From Streptomyces humidus (GTDB taxonomy: Bacteria; Actinomycetota; Actinomycetes; Streptomycetales; Streptomycetaceae), in the NCBI RefSeq assembly GCF_014649655.1, contig NZ_BMTL01000038.1, positions 28,457-92,456 of the forward strand: a stretch of 64,000 nucleotides of DNA, given 5' to 3'. Below are positions 34,161-42,804 of this stretch, piece by piece. The number at the start of each line of letters is the position of its first letter. Within the stretch, counting starts at the first letter, position 1. The notes below the pieces were generated by a model, which did not search any database, was not told where the DNA came from, and saw only the letters and a list, made by a program, of their open reading frames with translations. Both the position numbers and the translations under genes were made by a program.

Positions 34161-36329
34161 ATGAGCACCGAGTCCGCTGTCCGCTACGACATCGACGCCG
34201 ACGGCATCGTCACCCTCACCCTCGACGATCCGCACCAGTCGGCCAACACCATGAACGACCTGTACATCGCCTCGATGAGCGCGGCGGTCGAGAGGCTGTA
34301 TGCCGAGATCGACCAGATCACCGGTGTGGTCATCACCTCCGCGAAGAGTACGTTCTTCGCCGGCGGCGACCTCAAAGGCATGCTGAGGACGACGAAGGCC
34401 GACGCCCCGGCCGTGGTCACGATGGCCGAGAACATCAAGTCCCCGCTCCGCCGGCTCGAACTGCTGCCGAAGCCGGTGGTCGCCGCGATCAACGGCGCCG
34501 CCCTCGGCGGTGGTCTCGAGATCGCGCTGGCCACCAACCACCGCATCGCGGTCGACGGCACCTACGCCATCGGCCTTCCCGAGGTGACCCTCGGCCTGCT
34601 GCCCGGCGGTGGCGGTGTCACCCGCACCGTCCGGATGTTCGGCCTGATGACAGCGATCAGTGAGATCCTCGGGACCGGAGCGAAGTTCAAGCCGTCGGCC
34701 GCCAGGGAGAAAGGACTGGTCGACCAGGTCGTCGCGGTCCAGGACGACCTGATTCCGGCCGCGAAGGCATGGATCAAGGCCCACCCCGAAGCCACGACAC
34801 AGCCCTGGGACACGAAGGGATTCAAGATCCCGGGCGGCTCCCCTGCCTCGCCGGGGTTGGCGACCGTCGTTCCGGCTCTTCCGGCGCTGCTGCGGGGGCA
34901 GCTCAAGCAGGCCGACTATCACGCTCCGAAGGCGATCCTCTCGGCAGCTGTAGAGGGCGCGCAGGTAGACTTCGACACCGCCTCGCGCATCGAGTCGCGC
35001 TACCTGGCGAATCTCATCGTGGGCCAGCAGTCGAAGAACATGATCCAGGCGTTCTTCTTCGACCTCAACGCGATCAACTCGGGTGTCCTGCGCCCCGCCG
35101 ATGTCGCGAAGTGGAAGAGCACCAAGGTCGGCGTCCTCGGTGCGGGCATGATGGGAGCGGGCATCGCCTACGTCTGCGCACGGGCCGGGATGGACGTCGT
35201 GCTCAAGGACGTGTCCCTCGAAGCGGCCGAGCGCGGCAAGACCTACAGCCGGGACCTCAACGAGAAGGCGATCTCCCGCGGCAAGCTCACCCGGGAGCGG
35301 TCCGAGGAGCTGCTCGCCCGGATCACCACGACCACCGACCCCGCCGACTTCGCTGGCGTCGACCTGGTCGTCGAGGCGGTCTTCGAGGACGTCGCGCTGA
35401 AGCAGAGGGTCTTCAACGAGGTCCTTCCGTTCGTCGACAAGGACGCGCTGCTGTGCTCGAACACCTCCACGCTCCCCATCACCGAGCTGGCCAAGGACAT
35501 CGCCCGGCCGGCCGACTTCATCGGGCTGCACTTCTTCTCACCGGTCGACAAGATGCCGCTCGTCGAGATCATCTGCGGCACCGAGACCTCTGACGAGGCA
35601 CTCGCCAAGGCCTACGACGTCGTTCTGCACATGCGGAAGACTCCCATCGTGGTCCAGGACGGACGCGGCTTCTTCACCTCGCGTGTCATCGGCGCCCAGA
35701 TCGAGGAGGGCCTGGCTCTGCTCCAGGAGGGCCAGCACCCCTACTCCGTCGAGCGTGCCGCCACCCAGGCCGGCTACCCGGTCGGTCCGCTGCAGATCAC
35801 GGACGAGCTCAACATGGAGCTCATGGTCAAGATCGCCAGGACCGGACGCGAGGCACTCGGCGTGACCGAGCCGACCGTCACCGAGCAGGTCTGCGGCACG
35901 ATGATCGCGGCAGGCCGCGGGAGCAAGCTCAAGGGGGCGGGCTTCTACGACTACCCCGAGGGCCGGCGTGGCGCGATCTGGTCCGGACTCGGCGAGCTCT
36001 TCCCGCTCAGCGACACGCCGTTTCCCATCGAGGACATGCGCGAGCGCATGCTGGTCCGCGAGGCGATCGAGACCGCGAAGTGCTTCGAGGAGGGCGTACT
36101 CACCTCCGCCGCGCACGCGAACATCGGCTCGATCCTCGGTATCGGCTTCCCTTCCTGGACCGGCGGAGCCGCGCAGTACATCACCGGCTACGAGGCCCCC
36201 GACGGCTCGATCGGCATCGAAGCGTTCATCGTCCGTGCCGACGAACTGGCCGACGCGTACGGCGAGCAACTGCGCCCCACTCAGTACCTGCGTGACCTCG
36301 CAGCCAAGGGTGAGACCTTCCCCGCCTGA
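34161..36329 (+). CDS. Multifunctional enoyl-CoA hydratase/3-hydroxyacyl-CoA dehydrogenase (FadB type)
   Basis: 722 residues in two modules. The N-terminal crotonase domain shows STFFAGGDLKGML, VVAAINGAALGGGLEIALAT and GLPEVTLGLLPGGGG. From about residue 322 the NAD domain reads KVGVLGAGMMGAGIAYVCAR, followed by VDLVVEAVFEDVALKQRVFN, LCSNTSTLPITELA and GLHFFSPVDKMPLVEI with its catalytic His. The two C-terminal 3HCDH repeats are complete, ending in SILGIGFPSWTGGAAQYITG. The ATG follows CGGAGAG. Spacer DNA before it holds three imperfect CACAGACA repeats. Together with the thiolase it would run the last three beta-oxidation steps. Confidence 0.94.
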   Translation: MSTESAVRYDIDADGIVTLTLDDPHQSANTMNDLYIASMSAAVERLYAEIDQITGVVITSAKSTFFAGGDLKGMLRTTKADAPAVVTMAENIKSPLRRLELLPKPVVAAINGAALGGGLEIALATNHRIAVDGTYAIGLPEVTLGLLPGGGGVTRTVRMFGLMTAISEILGTGAKFKPSAAREKGLVDQVVAVQDDLIPAAKAWIKAHPEATTQPWDTKGFKIPGGSPASPGLATVVPALPALLRGQLKQADYHAPKAILSAAVEGAQVDFDTASRIESRYLANLIVGQQSKNMIQAFFFDLNAINSGVLRPADVAKWKSTKVGVLGAGMMGAGIAYVCARAGMDVVLKDVSLEAAERGKTYSRDLNEKAISRGKLTRERSEELLARITTTTDPADFAGVDLVVEAVFEDVALKQRVFNEVLPFVDKDALLCSNTSTLPITELAKDIARPADFIGLHFFSPVDKMPLVEIICGTETSDEALAKAYDVVLHMRKTPIVVQDGRGFFTSRVIGAQIEEGLALLQEGQHPYSVERAATQAGYPVGPLQITDELNMELMVKIARTGREALGVTEPTVTEQVCGTMIAAGRGSKLKGAGFYDYPEGRRGAIWSGLGELFPLSDTPFPIEDMRERMLVREAIETAKCFEEGVLTSAAHANIGSILGIGFPSWTGGAAQYITGYEAPDGSIGIEAFIVRADELADAYGEQLRPTQYLRDLAAKGETFPA

Positions 36330-36344
36330 TGCGGACCAGGCCGC

Positions 36345-36389
36345 GCGCTCCGGGTCGGCCGCGACACCGAGCCGCGGTGCCCGGAGCGC
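36345..36389 (+). terminator. Hairpin after fadB-like gene
   Basis: GCGCTCCGGG pairs with CCCGGAGCGC across 25 bases, starting 16 bp after the stop. Probable terminator of the thiolase-fadB unit. Confidence 0.55.
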
Positions 36390-36634
36390 AGTCCAGCGAC
36401 GTCGGCCAGCGGGTCGGTACGTCCGAAGGTGTCCCATGGTGATGTCGACGGCTGCCAAGAACTCCGCGCTCAAGCCACGCTCCCGCCGTCCTCGCCCTCC
36501 GCATCGTTCGTCGACGAAGTCGGGCGTCGGGCGTGACGGCATCTCGCTCAGCAGCTCAAGCGCCCTACGCACCGCCATTGCCGCGATCAACACCTGCGCT
36601 CCCACAGCCTGCCACTGCAGACAAGGAACTCAAC
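36390..36634. other. Spacer before the acyl-CoA dehydrogenase
   Basis: About 245 bases with no gene recognised on either strand. It probably carries the promoter of the next gene. Confidence 0.4.
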
Positions 36635-37807
36635 ATGCCCGCCCAGCGGATCCTGCCGACCGACGACGCCGCTGACCTCATCGGCCTCGTCCGCGAGATC
36701 GCCGCCCGTGAACTCTCCCCATCCGTGGACGAGCAGGAACGCACCGAGACCTTCCCCCGGGAGGCCTTCCGCATCCTCGGCCGAGCCGGCGTCCTGGGCC
36801 TCCCCTACCCCGAGGAATACGGCGGCGGTGCCCAGACCTACGAGGTCTACCTCCAGGCCGTCGAAGAGATAGCCACCGTCTCCAGCAGCATCGGCGTCGG
36901 CACCTCCGTCCATGTCCTCTCCTGCTTCGGCCTCGCCACCGCAGGCACCGAGCGCCAGAAGCAACTCTGGCTGCCCGAACTGATCGGCGGTGAACTCCTG
37001 GGCGCCTACTGCCTTTCCGAACCACAGGCGGGCTCCGACCCCGCTGCCATGACCACCCGCGCCGTCCGCGACGGCGACGAGTACGTCCTCACCGGCACCA
37101 AAGCCTGGACCACCCATGGCGGGCAAGCCGACTTCTACAAGGTCGTGGCCCGCACCGGCCAAAGCCGCGGAGACATCTCCTGCTTCCTCATCCCCGCCCA
37201 CACGACCGGCCTCACGGCAGACCCTCCCGAGCGAAAAATGGGACTCACCGGTTCCACCACCGCCACCATGCACCTCGACGGCGTCCGCATCCCTGCCGAA
37301 CGACGCCTCGGCGCCGAAGGCGACGGCCTCAAGCTCGCCCTCGCGGGACTCGACGCCGGACGCCTCGGCATCGCCGCCGTCGCCACCGGCCTGGCCCAAG
37401 CCGCGCTCGATCACGCCGTGACGTACGCCCGCGAACGCGAAACCTTCGGCACCCGCATCATCGACCACCAGGGCCTCGGCTTTCTGCTCGCCGACATGGC
37501 AGCCTCCGTCGAAAACGCCCGAGCCACCTATCTCGCCGCCGCCCGCCGCAAGGACGCCGGCCTCGCCTACTCCCGCCAGGCGTCCATCGCAAAGCTCGTC
37601 GCCACCGAAAACGCCATGAGAGTCACCACCGACGCTGTGCAAGTGCTCGGAGGCTACGGCTACACCCGTGACTTCCCCCTTGAGCGCTACATGCGCGAAG
37701 CCAAGGTCATGCAGATCTTCGAAGGCACCAACCAGATCCAACGCCTCGTCATCGCCCGCGCCCTCGACCACGGCGACGATGCCGGCCTGACCGTCGTCAA
37801 GCGCTGA
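36635..37807 (+). CDS. Acyl-CoA dehydrogenase (short/branched-chain type)
   Basis: 390 residues. FAD and substrate motifs: LPYPEEYGGGAQTYEVYLQA, AYCLSEPQAGSDPAAMTTRA and YVLTGTKAWTTHGGQADFYK. The C-terminal arm ERETFGTRIIDHQGLGFLLA leads to LGGYGYTRDFPLERYMREAK and VMQIFEGTNQIQRLVIARAL. The Glu in IFEGTNQ is the catalytic base position of short- and medium-chain enzymes, unlike the GGT variant of the enzyme at 22492. AAGGAA precedes the ATG. It stands in its own unit to the right of the fadB-like gene. Electrons would go to ETF, encoded at 7.4-9.2 kb or elsewhere. Confidence 0.92.
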   Translation: MPAQRILPTDDAADLIGLVREIAARELSPSVDEQERTETFPREAFRILGRAGVLGLPYPEEYGGGAQTYEVYLQAVEEIATVSSSIGVGTSVHVLSCFGLATAGTERQKQLWLPELIGGELLGAYCLSEPQAGSDPAAMTTRAVRDGDEYVLTGTKAWTTHGGQADFYKVVARTGQSRGDISCFLIPAHTTGLTADPPERKMGLTGSTTATMHLDGVRIPAERRLGAEGDGLKLALAGLDAGRLGIAAVATGLAQAALDHAVTYARERETFGTRIIDHQGLGFLLADMAASVENARATYLAAARRKDAGLAYSRQASIAKLVATENAMRVTTDAVQVLGGYGYTRDFPLERYMREAKVMQIFEGTNQIQRLVIARALDHGDDAGLTVVKR

Positions 37808-37913
37808 ACTCATCCTGCCTTCCGACAGGGGTGGTTGGGAGTGGAGTGTCCAATCAACGGTCCTGTCTCATATCCGGCGATAGCGGAGCACAAGGTCATC
37901 CGAGGAGTAAGCG

Positions 37914-39164
37914 TTGACTGCAGAAGAAAAGAGGAATGCGATGCCCACCGTCCCGCGAACCCAGGACCGCTTCTCCCATGACGTGTGGCTGCCGGCTGAG
38001 ACCATCGAGGTCCGCGAGCGCGCGAGGAAGGCCGTCACCACCCACTTGGCACCGTACGCCCGGGAGATCGGGCAACGGACGGAGTCACCGGAGAGCTTCC
38101 CCTGGGCTGCTTTCCGCGGCTTGGCGGCTGAAGACCTGTTCGCTGTGCCTTTCGACGCCGAGTACGGTGCCGGCCTTGAGCACCCGATGCTCGCCACGTG
38201 CACGGTCGCCGAGGAGATCGCCTACGAGTCCTCCTCCATGGCCGGCGTGTACGACGGCCAGTGCATCCTCGTACCTCAGACTCTGACCTTTGCCCAACCG
38301 GAGGTCCAGGCGCGACTGATCCCCGAGCTGGTCTCGGGGGCGACAGCATTCTCGTTTGCCACCACCGAACCCGAGACAAGCTCCGACCTGACAGCAGAGC
38401 GCCTTTCCACCGTCGCGGAACGAACCGCCACAGGCTTCGTGGTCAGCGGCCGCAAACGGTGGATCACCAACAGCGTGGTGGCCGGCTGGGTCTCCGTCCT
38501 GTGCCGCGACGGCAAAAGCGGCGGTCGCGCGACCATGCTGCTCGTCGACCTGACCTCGGCAGGCGTGACCATCGGCTCCCCCGACCTGAAGATGGGCCAC
38601 CGCGGTCAGATCACCGCCGACATCGTGTTCGAGGACGTCGAGGTCCCCGCCGACCAGGTGTTGTGGGAGGCGGGCCAGGGCATGCGGGTCGCGCTCTCAG
38701 CGCTGGTCCGTGGTCGCATCGGCATCGGAGCAGCCGGCGTGGGCCTCGCCCAGGCCGCGCTCGACCTCGCCGTCGAGCGACTTCGCTCGCGCCACGTCTT
38801 CGGTGCGCCACTCGGCGCCATGCAGCATTGGCAGTTCACGATGGCCAAGCACGCGACCGATATCGAGGCCGCTCGCAGCCTCTATCAGAAGGCGGCACTC
38901 CTCCTCGACAAGGGGCACAGCGCTGAACCCGAGGCCGCGATGGCCAAGGCCTACGGCACGAGAGTCGCCAACGACATCGTCCGCGATGCCATCCAGATCC
39001 ACGGTGCGCTCGGTTTTGCCCGCCAGGTCGGAGCGACAGGCGAATCCGTGCGCCTCGAAGAGATGTACCGCGACGCCAAAATCCTCGAGATCTTCGAGGG
39101 CGCCAACGAACTCCAGCACTGGATCGTCGCCCGTCACCTCATCGGACGCGACGTCACGGGATGA
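37914..39164 (+). CDS. Acyl-CoA dehydrogenase family protein (divergent)
   Basis: 416 residues from a TTG start preceded by GAGGAG; an ATG nine codons later (37941), with AGAGG before it, is an alternative. The fold is that of acyl-CoA dehydrogenases: AEEIAYESSSMAGVYDGQCI, FSFATTEPETSSDLTAERLS (where EPGAGSD is usual), FVVSGRKRWITNSVVAGWVS and GRIGIGAAGVGLAQAALDLA. It ends with IHGALGFARQVGATGESVRL, MYRDAKILEIFEGANELQHW. The Glu in IFEGANE is retained. The altered TEPETSSD loop suggests an unusual acyl group or a different partner. It is the last intact gene before the right-hand copy of the 19-bp repeat. Confidence 0.88.
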   Translation: MTAEEKRNAMPTVPRTQDRFSHDVWLPAETIEVRERARKAVTTHLAPYAREIGQRTESPESFPWAAFRGLAAEDLFAVPFDAEYGAGLEHPMLATCTVAEEIAYESSSMAGVYDGQCILVPQTLTFAQPEVQARLIPELVSGATAFSFATTEPETSSDLTAERLSTVAERTATGFVVSGRKRWITNSVVAGWVSVLCRDGKSGGRATMLLVDLTSAGVTIGSPDLKMGHRGQITADIVFEDVEVPADQVLWEAGQGMRVALSALVRGRIGIGAAGVGLAQAALDLAVERLRSRHVFGAPLGAMQHWQFTMAKHATDIEAARSLYQKAALLLDKGHSAEPEAAMAKAYGTRVANDIVRDAIQIHGALGFARQVGATGESVRLEEMYRDAKILEIFEGANELQHWIVARHLIGRDVTG

Positions 39165-39527
39165 CAGGAACCAGGAACCGGTGGGGCCCCTTGTGCGTAG
39201 GCGCACGGTGGACCACCCTCGGCACCGCGCGGCCCTCGGAGTCAGGTCCAAGACCTTGACACAAGGAGTTGCACCGAGCTGTGCCGCAACGTCGCGTCCG
39301 CCCTTGACGAGGGGCATTCAACCGGATGAAAGCGCCGTTGATCACTTCCAGATTCCGCTGCGGTCCCGACCGAGCAGGTCTGCAAGGAGACAGCTCGTAC
39401 ATGTACTTCCAAGTGCGTCAGAGTCCGAGATGTCTGCTACAGAGCGACACCGGACCGCACTTGAAACCCGGAATTCCCGGATATGCGGCGCAGGCGGCAG
39501 ACGGAAACGACAATACCCGTAGGGCAG
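39165..39527. other. Gap of about 360 bases with no gene
   Basis: No family match on either strand. A short inverted repeat (GTGCGTAGGCGCAC) lies near 39,208. GC content falls toward the right end, next to the 19-bp repeat. Confidence 0.4.
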
Positions 39528-39546
39528 ATTCGACCCGGATTCGACC
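39528..39546 (+). repeat. 19-bp direct repeat, right copy (island border)
   Basis: Identical to 20327-20345 and in the same orientation. The bases on either side differ between the two copies. Confidence 0.7.
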
Positions 39547-39555
39547 CCGAGGGTT

Positions 39556-39572
39556 TGTTTATCTGCTAAACA
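39556..39572. promoter_or_regulatory. TGTTTA-TCTGC-TAAACA inverted repeat
   Basis: A perfect six-base inverted repeat with five-base centre in unusually AT-rich DNA, nine bases from the 19-bp repeat. It could be an operator or a recombinase core site; nothing decides between these. Confidence 0.45.
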
Positions 39573-39853
39573 TGGCCTCTGACCTGCGGAAATATAGAGC
39601 GGCAGACGAGCAGGGCTATACGCCGGGTACTGGCCGGGGCATCCAGCGCCACCAGCAGCCGGCCTCGGGCCCGGCCGACCAGAGCGGTCAGCGCGTCCGG
39701 TTGAGGGACGGTCTCCTGTTCGCCCCGCAGGACGGCGGTGCCGCGGGCAGGGTAGATCAAGGTCCTCGGCCAGGGGTCTTCCAGGTGGGCGGCGATATTC
39801 CCGACGAAGACCGAAGGGATCAGCAGGAGACCGTCGCCGGCGAGGCGGACAGT
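39566..39853 (-). pseudogene. ArsR-type (winged HTH, DUF5937-like) regulator fragment
   Basis: The minus-strand frame reads VRLAGDGLLLIPSVFVGNIA, AHLEDPWPRTLIYPARGTAV, then LTALVGRARGRLLVALDAPA STRRIALL. This matches the linker and the beginning of the C-terminal ArsR helix-turn-helix of Streptomyces regulators in which LIYPARG is conserved. An in-frame TGA bounds it upstream, and the HTH itself is cut after IALL, the frame ending at 39566. Confidence 0.6.
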
Positions 39854-39862
39854 TCAGCCCTC

Positions 39863-40850
39863 TCACACCGGTGCGGTGGGCGGGAAGTGCGTGGCGCGGA
39901 ATTCGGCGAGGGTCTGCTCCACACCGGCGATGGTCAGACGCCAGAAGTCCCAGCCGTCGATCTTGTTGCTGCCGGTCGCGGCCCTGGCGGCGGTGGTCGG
40001 GGTGCGCCAGGGGCGGCCCAGGACTTTGATCTGGCCCTCATGGTTCAGGACTGCCTGGTGCGCCTTCTTCTCGTGCCCGCCGATGAGGGTGATGCCGACC
40101 TTCAGGTCGTCCGGGTCCAGATGCTCCAGCGGGTCTTCCAGGTCGACTCGGGAGCGTGTCGGGTCGATGGTGGGTTTGATGCCGGGCGTCGTTGCGGCCG
40201 GTGTGGGCGCGGCGGCGGGCCGGTCGCAGGCGGGGGCAGGGCCAGGGCCATGGCGGCTGCTGAGCTGTATGGCGCCTCGGGCCCCACCTTGTCGTCGATC
40301 AGCTGCTGTATGGCGGGATCGTCCCCGTAGCGGGCGAGCACGCCGACCGCCCGCATGGGGCGACTGCGGAGCAGGGCAGGACGAGGTGAGAGTCGTTGAG
40401 CGCGAGGATCCGTATGGTTTCGTCGGCGCGGCACAGGCCGCGTTTCGCTTCGGCCTGCGAGTAGGGGGTGCTGCTGCGCCGGGCGTAGCCGGCGCTGTCG
40501 GAGCCGAGCAGGTCGGGATCGCTGTGGTGGGCTGGGTCCAGGAGCAGCGGCTGTTCGCGGTCCAGGTCGTCGGCTGATGCGCGGGCGCGGGTACCGCCTA
40601 TGACCGGGGACTGGCTGCCCTTGGCGCGGCCTTCCCGGACACCGTTGTAGCGGGCTCCGCCGCTGTTGCAGTGTCTGCAGGCGATGCCGTAGTTCGACAC
40701 CTCGCAGGCCAGCCACCAGTGACCCGGGTGGCCGGGCACGTCGCGTACTGGGCACCGAAGATCTCGGCTCCCGCACCGAACCCGTGCTGCTCCGGGAAGA
40801 CGGCCACGGGAGGAAGATCCGGGGGCGCTCCTGGCTGAGGTCTCCCGGCC
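39863..40850 (-). pseudogene. HNH-type nuclease with C-terminal RAMA domain, frameshifted
   Basis: Three colinear pieces lie on the minus strand. First, VAVFPEQHGFGAGAEIFGAQ (40810 downward). After a one-base shift near 40,745 comes HWWLACEVSNYGIACRHCNS, an HNH/zinc-knuckle-like CxxCN segment, and then LDREQPLLLDPAHHSDPDLL and CRADETIRILALNDSHLVL. After further shifts the C-terminus reads DPDDLKVGITLIGGHEKKAH, QAVLNHEGQIKVLGRPWRTP and AARAATGSNKIDGWDFWRL, ending at TGA 39863-39865. The last part resembles the RAMA domain of restriction-associated proteins (xSPSxAAxAxTGxxxNGWxFW). It ends the leftward pair with the AAA/nuclease gene, whose stop is adjacent. Confidence 0.55.
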
Positions 40851-40851
40851 G

Positions 40852-42435
40852 TCAGGCGCGCAGCAGGGTGACGGTGCGCCCGGAGGGCGTGGTCCGCTGC
40901 GAGAAGGCGGTGCGCTCGTGGACCGGGGCTGCCTGCGGGCGGGTGTCGAAGACGACGAGGGTGCCCGTGGACAGCTCCATGCGGTCCAGGTAGTCGTCCA
41001 GCTGTGCCAGCCCCTCGGCGAGGGGGTCTGTGCGGCCCTGGCGCCACACCTTCAGCTCCAGCGCCTCGCGCTGCACCGCCCGCGAACCGTCGGCAGCGGT
41101 GTACGGCTGGCGAATCAGCAGGTCCACGCGCCGCCGGCCGACCCCGTACTCCCGGTCGATGAAACCCGCCCCGTTCACGATCCGGTGCAGGTAGGCCATC
41201 ATCACAAGCTGTGCTGCGGCCTCCGGGTAGGTCGAGGCGGTGGCCAGGATCTCGCCGTTCTCCGGCCAGAACTCGGCGAAGGAGCACAGCAGCTTGTCCA
41301 TGTCGATCCGGCCGTCCGGCAGCCGGAAGCTGCTCGGGGCGGCGACGACCTGGCCCTCCGTGTTGTTTCCCAGGACCCGGACAATGACCTCCTGGTAGAT
41401 CGGATTGGCCACCCGCACCGGCGCGTCCGGAGCGACCAGCCCGAGGTCGCGTACGTACGCCAGATCGTCGTCGTACGTGTCCGTCGGCAGGAGCAGCTCG
41501 CCCGCGATCACCGGCTGGATCGCCCGCCGCACCCGGTCCTCGCCCAACCTGGCGGCCAGCGAGTCCAGATGCGTCGCACGCGCCAGGATCAGCCGCTCCT
41601 TCGCCTCCTCCATGTGCCCGGCCGTGATCGGCGTGTCCGACGGCACCCCCATCTCCTCGACGACCTCCCGGGCCAGCGCGTTGACCAGCCACGGCTGTCC
41701 CTGGGTAAAGCCGAAGGCACGCTCCAGCGCATCCACCGTGAAATCCTGGCCCGTCTGCGTGGTGTGCTGCCCGTACAGCCCGGCGACCTCGGCCTCGGTG
41801 AAGTCGCCCAACCGCAGCGACGCCACCTTGATGTTGAACGGACTCGACGTACCAAGGCGCCCCGGATCCCCGCCCGAGGCCGCCTTGTAGTCACGCACAT
41901 CCCGCAGCCCGCACAGCACCACCGCATGCGGGAAGCCGCCACGGCTGACAGTGAAGCCATCGCGCAACTGGCGCAGCACACTGCGCAGGCTCTCCCCCCG
42001 CAGCGCGTCGATCTCGTCGAAGAACAGCACCAGCGGACGCGGACAGCTCCGCACCCACTCAGTCAGCCCCCGCGTGAGCCGGGACCCGGGCACCGCGTCG
42101 GGCCAGGAGGCGGGGGGCACCAGCTCATCAGGAAGCCCAGCGGACTCCGCGGACCGCCGAATCGCCTCCAGCACCAGCAGCTCGGCCTGGCCGTAGTCCT
42201 CCCCGGCCACCTCCGCGCTCTCGCACGAGAAGTGCAGCGCCGCGTACCGGCCCGAGGCCGTCAGTTCCCGGGCCATCGCCGCCAGCACCGTCGTCTTCCC
42301 GGTCTGCCGTGGCGCGTGCACCACGAAGTACTGACCCTGCTCGATGTACCCGCGGGCCCTGGGCAGCCGCTCCTGGGCCGGCACCATGTAGTGACGCGTG
42401 GGGACGCACGGCCCGGCCGTATTGAAGTAGCGCAT
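40852..42435 (-). CDS. AAA-like ATPase with C-terminal PD-(D/E)XK nuclease-like domain
   Basis: 527 residues from the ATG at 42435. The ATPase part starts at once: YFVVHAPRQTGKTTVLAAMA holds Walker A (41-50), and PRPLVLFFDEIDALRGESLR holds Walker B (134-142). Sensor-like VVLCGLRDVRDYKAASGGDP and FTQGQPWLVNALAREVVEEM follow, as in the AAA_35 group. The C-terminal 130 residues read VGRRRVDLLIRQPY, then REALELKVWRQGRTD and GLAQLDDYLDRMELSTGTLV, a D...ExK arrangement of PD-(D/E)XK proteins. Such ATPase-nuclease proteins are common next to mobile DNA and may act in defence or element maintenance. Substrate and function are unknown. The gene is intact although its neighbours are broken. Confidence 0.78.
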   Translation of the reverse strand: MRYFNTAGPCVPTRHYMVPAQERLPRARGYIEQGQYFVVHAPRQTGKTTVLAAMARELTASGRYAALHFSCESAEVAGEDYGQAELLVLEAIRRSAESAGLPDELVPPASWPDAVPGSRLTRGLTEWVRSCPRPLVLFFDEIDALRGESLRSVLRQLRDGFTVSRGGFPHAVVLCGLRDVRDYKAASGGDPGRLGTSSPFNIKVASLRLGDFTEAEVAGLYGQHTTQTGQDFTVDALERAFGFTQGQPWLVNALAREVVEEMGVPSDTPITAGHMEEAKERLILARATHLDSLAARLGEDRVRRAIQPVIAGELLLPTDTYDDDLAYVRDLGLVAPDAPVRVANPIYQEVIVRVLGNNTEGQVVAAPSSFRLPDGRIDMDKLLCSFAEFWPENGEILATASTYPEAAAQLVMMAYLHRIVNGAGFIDREYGVGRRRVDLLIRQPYTAADGSRAVQREALELKVWRQGRTDPLAEGLAQLDDYLDRMELSTGTLVVFDTRPQAAPVHERTAFSQRTTPSGRTVTLLRA

Positions 42436-42800
42436 ACCGTGCACGCTAGCCGACGGCACCGACAACCTGAGGCGACCGTGCACCCGACCACCGGCTACTC
42501 CGCCCCGTACGGGCACGAGTGCCAAAGCAGCGGTGCCCCGGCGAGGGGATCACCCGGCGGACAGACGCAGAAACGCGGCCAGCGCCCACTGGGGAGCGGT
42601 GACCGCTGGAGCACCTCCGGCGACCGCCAGGGCACGCAGGTCACCGCGGCACAGCTCTTCACGTGCCGATCAGCTCATCCGGGGCACCGCTGTCGTCCCA
42701 GTCGGCCTCATGCATCCTTCCCTTGCCGAAACTCTCATCCGGGCTGGTGAGCGACCGAGGCGCGCACTGCGGCCAGTGCCTTGTTGGACAGTTTGGCCGC
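42436..42800. other. Gap of about 365 bases, no assigned gene
   Basis: Contains the upstream region of the AAA gene. A minus-strand tail, MHEADWDDSGAPDELIGT and stop (ending at 42659), looks like the C-terminus of an acidic protein but matches nothing I know. Confidence 0.35.
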
Positions 42801-42804
42801 GGGT

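Noticed and set aside
32841..35531. Open frame of about 900 codons on the minus strand
   Set aside because: Antisense shadow of the thiolase and FadB-like genes; no start signal and no family features.
20346..39527. Transposon with 19-bp target duplication
   Set aside because: No transposase or terminal inverted repeats were found, and 19 bp is too long for usual target duplications; an att-like or recombination origin is left open instead.
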